Positions 24,101-25,415 of a DNA stretch of 25,415 nucleotides are shown in pieces. The stretch lies in NCBI GenBank assembly GCA_003248395.1, contig QFNA01000008.1, positions 1 through 25,415 on the forward strand, in the 5' to 3' direction. The notes beneath the pieces are model-generated. The model saw only the letters and a program-made list of their open reading frames with translations, did no database searches and was not told the DNA's origin. A program made the translations under genes and the position numbers. The first letter of the stretch is position 1, and each line of letters begins with the position of its first letter. This DNA comes from Citromicrobium sp. Lineage in GTDB: Bacteria > Pseudomonadota > Alphaproteobacteria > Sphingomonadales > Sphingomonadaceae.

Positions 24101-24252
24101 TGGTCGAAAGCCAGCCTTTCGGCGGTGAGGGGCTGTCCGGGACGGGGCCCAAGGCAGGCGGACCGCACTACGTCGCACGGTTCGCGACGGAGCGGGTGGT
24201 CTGCATCGACACGACTGCGGCGGGTGGCAACGCTACCTTGCTCGCCAGCTAG
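21115..24252 (+). CDS. putA: Bifunctional proline dehydrogenase / L-glutamate gamma-semialdehyde dehydrogenase
   Basis: This two-domain enzyme oxidises proline to glutamate with electron transfer to quinone and NAD+. The N-terminal FAD-dependent proline dehydrogenase shows FDMLGEAA (from about 202), DAEEADRLELSM and VKGAYWDTEIK (from about 357). The C-terminal aldehyde dehydrogenase shows SPWNFPLA (from about 699), FTGSTQTAQ, the general-base Glu in AETGGQN (E802) and the catalytic Cys in GQRCSA (C836). It ends with the NRNQIGAVVESQPFGGEGLS oligomer/substrate region. The 1045-aa length and the absence of an N-terminal ribbon-helix-helix domain mark it as a short, non-DNA-binding PutA. GGAG at 21107-21110 precedes ATG 21115. 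No Lrp/PutR-type regulator is adjacent. Confidence 0.93.
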   Translation: MALHDPARISQISRQALREAYRAEENSCVAERMEQAAQASAKHAEAATLAGKLIEGARSRKASGIDAFLHQYGLATDEGVALMCLAEALLRVPDAPTADALIRDKIGDIDWSEHLGESSSTFVNAATFSLMLTGEVLDRPEDAQKGMGTSLKRAVNRLGEPVIRKATLQAMRILGGQFVYGRTIEESLKRAAPERAKGLTHSFDMLGEAAMTYDDAERYRQSYERAIDRLAREAKAGVKRSPGISVKLSALHPKYTFLHADLAVAELVPILHQLIAKARDANIHFTIDAEEADRLELSMDIIEALSRDDTLFTRADGSRWAGFGIAIQAYQKRGLQMCDWIARLARKYDRQFFVRLVKGAYWDTEIKLSQVGGFTDFPVFTRKVATDVSYLACAEKLLACDDVIYPAFATHNAYTIGAIKALAVGKPFEFQRLHGMGEDVYGALAQIEGNARTNVRIYAPTGTHKDLLAYLVRRLLENGANSSFVNRMADADVPVQELTTDPVADMREMQPYRNPAIPLPADIFPNRRNSAGVDLSDPLVLEPLMDRLAALEGKHWRAEPTFMSGAQGEVAPINKPHDLSAEVGTRRDALDFEVEEGITRAEAIQPGWNALGGDRRALLLEAAADLFEEHTDEFLSLCQREAGKTLQDAVLELREAVDFLRYYAAEARRLFAAPIRLPGPTGEENRLSMSGRGVFATISPWNFPLAIFIGPAAAALAAGNTVVAKPAEQTPLIAALAVKLCHEAGIPEEAFQLLPGAGEVGEMITSDPRIAGVAFTGSTQTAQAINRSLAAREGPIATFIAETGGQNAMIIDSTALPEQVTRDVVASAFQSAGQRCSALRVLHIQDEVYDDMLHMIRGAFEAQQIGNPEHLATDVGPVIDPDAKAALERHVARRKKAGRQVWRRRLHKGASAGCFVAPTIIEMDSILDLKRENFGPILHVVRYGAGELARVMDEINATGYGLTLGLHSRNDDTRAFVEARARVGNFYVNRNQIGAVVESQPFGGEGLSGTGPKAGGPHYVARFATERVVCIDTTAAGGNATLLAS

Positions 24253-24311
24253 GCGAGGAACAAGGCGGCCGGTCATTGCGAATTCAGGCGTTGCTGCGAT
24301 AAGGCCGCGCC

Positions 24312-24836
24312 ATGATCCGTGGCTTGAGAAATCTGTTCGTTCTATGCGCGCTGACATGGGCAACCATGTCGGCCGCGGCAGTCGACATCACCTTCCATTC
24401 GTTCAACGGATCGGTCCTGGCGGGCCGCTATCCGCACACTTTCGTAGCGATGAAGGGCACCTTGGAGGATGGCACGCAAGTCGATGAGAATTTCGGCTTT
24501 TCCGCCAAGAAGGCGACGATCGCCGTCCTGCGCGGCCCGGTCGAGCATATTGTCATGACCGAGAAGCGCAAATGGCTGGAGAAGACCAACCGGCATTTCA
24601 CTCTCACCATGACCGATGAGCAATACTGGCAGGTTCGCGAGCACGTCGCCGCATGGCGCGATGCTCCGGGCAAATTTTATGACCTCGAGACGCGAAACTG
24701 CATCCATTTCGTCGGCGAGATCGCGCGGATCATGGGATTGCAGGTCGCCTATCCGAAAGACCTGCTGCGCAAACCGAAAAGCTGGCTCAACCACATCGCT
24801 TCGCTCAACCCGCAACTGGACGCGAAGCAAATCTGA
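24312..24836 (+). CDS. Exported protein with possible permuted papain-like (NlpC/P60-type) Cys-His site
   Basis: This is an unnamed exported protein of 174 aa. A signal peptide covers about residues 1-22 (LFVLCALTWATMSAAA). In the mature part, PHTFVAMKG (H42) and YDLETRNCIHFVGEIA (C130) resemble the order His-then-Cys in permuted papain-like amidase or peptidase folds, in which the Cys starts a helix after an Asn. No close family can be named, and catalysis is a guess from these two short motifs. No strong ribosome site precedes ATG 24312. It starts 59 bases after putA and converges tail to tail on the transporter gene with a 6-base gap. No shared function with either neighbour is evident. 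Confidence 0.6.
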   Translation: MIRGLRNLFVLCALTWATMSAAAVDITFHSFNGSVLAGRYPHTFVAMKGTLEDGTQVDENFGFSAKKATIAVLRGPVEHIVMTEKRKWLEKTNRHFTLTMTDEQYWQVREHVAAWRDAPGKFYDLETRNCIHFVGEIARIMGLQVAYPKDLLRKPKSWLNHIASLNPQLDAKQI

Positions 24837-24842
24837 TCTCGG

Positions 24843-25415
24843 TCAGCCGCCCTCTGGCGGTATCGGCGGTCCGACACCGCGCTTTTCGCGCAGGATCGCC
24901 CAGGCCGCGAGGAACAGTCCGGCGATCAGTGGGCCCACCACAATCCCCGACAGCCCCATCAGCGCCAGCCCGCCGAGCGTCGTGACGAGCACCATCCAGT
25001 CGGGGATGCCGGTGTCACGACCGACGAGGATGGGCCGCAACAGATTGTCGACCATGCCAACCAGCGCCATGCCCGAGGCGATCACGACGATACCCTGCCA
25101 GATCGATCCGGTCGCGAGCAAATAGATCGCCACCGGTACCCAGACGATTGCGGGACCGACCGCGGGGAGGAGCGAGGCAATCCCCATGATCACGCCGAGC
25201 AACAGTGCCGAAGGGATCCCGACGAGCCACAGCGTCAGACCACCAAGCGCGCCCTGTGCGATGCCGACGATGACAGAGCCCTTGATCGTCGCGCGGACGA
25301 TGCCGAGAAAATGTGCCGAAAGGCGATCGGCGATTTCGCGTTCGAAGGGGAGCGATGCGAGGATATTTTCCCCGATGCTCCGTCCGTCGCGCAGCAGGAA
25401 GAAGCTGGCATAGAG
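24843..25415 (-). CDS. AI-2E/PerM family transporter, C-terminal part (cut by the window edge)
   Basis: The reading frame is open on the minus strand from the window edge to the TGA at 24843, giving about 190 C-terminal residues; the true start lies beyond 25415. The sequence begins LYASFFLLRDGRSIGENI and continues with SLPFEREIADRL and IKGSVIVGIAQGALGGL. It ends in several membrane helices (LLLGVIMGIASLLPAVGPAI, LATGSIWQGIVVIASGMALVG, GLALMGLSGIVVGPLIAGL). These are hallmarks of the PerM/AI-2E transporter family of inner-membrane proteins. Family members have been linked to AI-2 export or Na+/H+ exchange; the substrate here is unknown. The last residues (VGPPIPPEGG) form a short soluble tail. 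Confidence 0.85.
   Translation of the reverse strand, partial: LYASFFLLRDGRSIGENILASLPFEREIADRLSAHFLGIVRATIKGSVIVGIAQGALGGLTLWLVGIPSALLLGVIMGIASLLPAVGPAIVWVPVAIYLLATGSIWQGIVVIASGMALVGMVDNLLRPILVGRDTGIPDWMVLVTTLGGLALMGLSGIVVGPLIAGLFLAAWAILREKRGVGPPIPPEGG

Noticed and set aside
24253..24311. GCGGCC/GGCCGC words between putA and the next gene, considered as a terminator stem
   Set aside because: The arms are six bases, about 35 apart, with no T-tract; likely chance in GC-rich DNA.
23332..24363. 343-codon open frame antisense to the end of putA
   Set aside because: It mirrors the codon pattern of putA and resembles no protein family.

Overview
The window looks like a chromosomal segment of an alphaproteobacterium, most likely a member of the Sphingomonadales close to Erythrobacter. 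That placement is an inference from the style of the housekeeping proteins, the GC-rich flank and the gene neighbourhood; no rRNA or other marker gene is present to prove it. The window falls into two unlike halves.

Positions 1 to about 11950 are an accessory, visibly more AT-rich island for a surface polysaccharide (O-antigen, capsule or exopolysaccharide). It opens with the end of an IS3-family element (1-99), then a tightly packed plus-strand operon: capE, capF and capG (UDP-N-acetyl-L-fucosamine synthesis), a sulfotransferase, a PLP-dependent sugar aminotransferase and a PglC-type initiating phosphosugar transferase. Next come a GT4 glycosyltransferase on the minus strand, a second sulfotransferase, an unrecognised protein that looks like a beta-propeller, and a Wzx-type flippase on the minus strand. 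The island is closed by a second, frameshifted and truncated IS3-family element (about 11091-11947) in the same orientation as the first. Together the genes suggest a lipid-linked, L-FucNAc-containing and probably sulfated glycan that is flipped across the inner membrane. No Wzy polymerase, chain-length regulator or outer-membrane export gene is visible, so the pathway must be completed elsewhere.

Positions 12095 to 25415 are GC-rich and more core-like. They hold a divergent phosphoenolpyruvate-carboxylase homologue with altered active-site motifs. After it comes a compact group of four genes: a GGDEF-EAL c-di-GMP enzyme with a periplasmic sensor region, translationally coupled to an exported cupredoxin-like protein, and divergently a DUF3034-like outer-membrane barrel protein followed by a truncated hemoglobin. 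Then come aerobic glycerol-3-phosphate dehydrogenase (glpD), the bifunctional proline-catabolic enzyme PutA, a small exported protein with a possible papain-like fold, and the C-terminal part of an AI-2E/PerM-family membrane protein that runs off the window edge.

The best candidate for an under-described system is the four-gene copper protein / c-di-GMP enzyme / barrel / truncated hemoglobin group (14992-19476). Next in interest are the divergent PEPC homologue and the IS-bounded sulfated-glycan island. No tRNA, rRNA, CRISPR array or phage module was seen.
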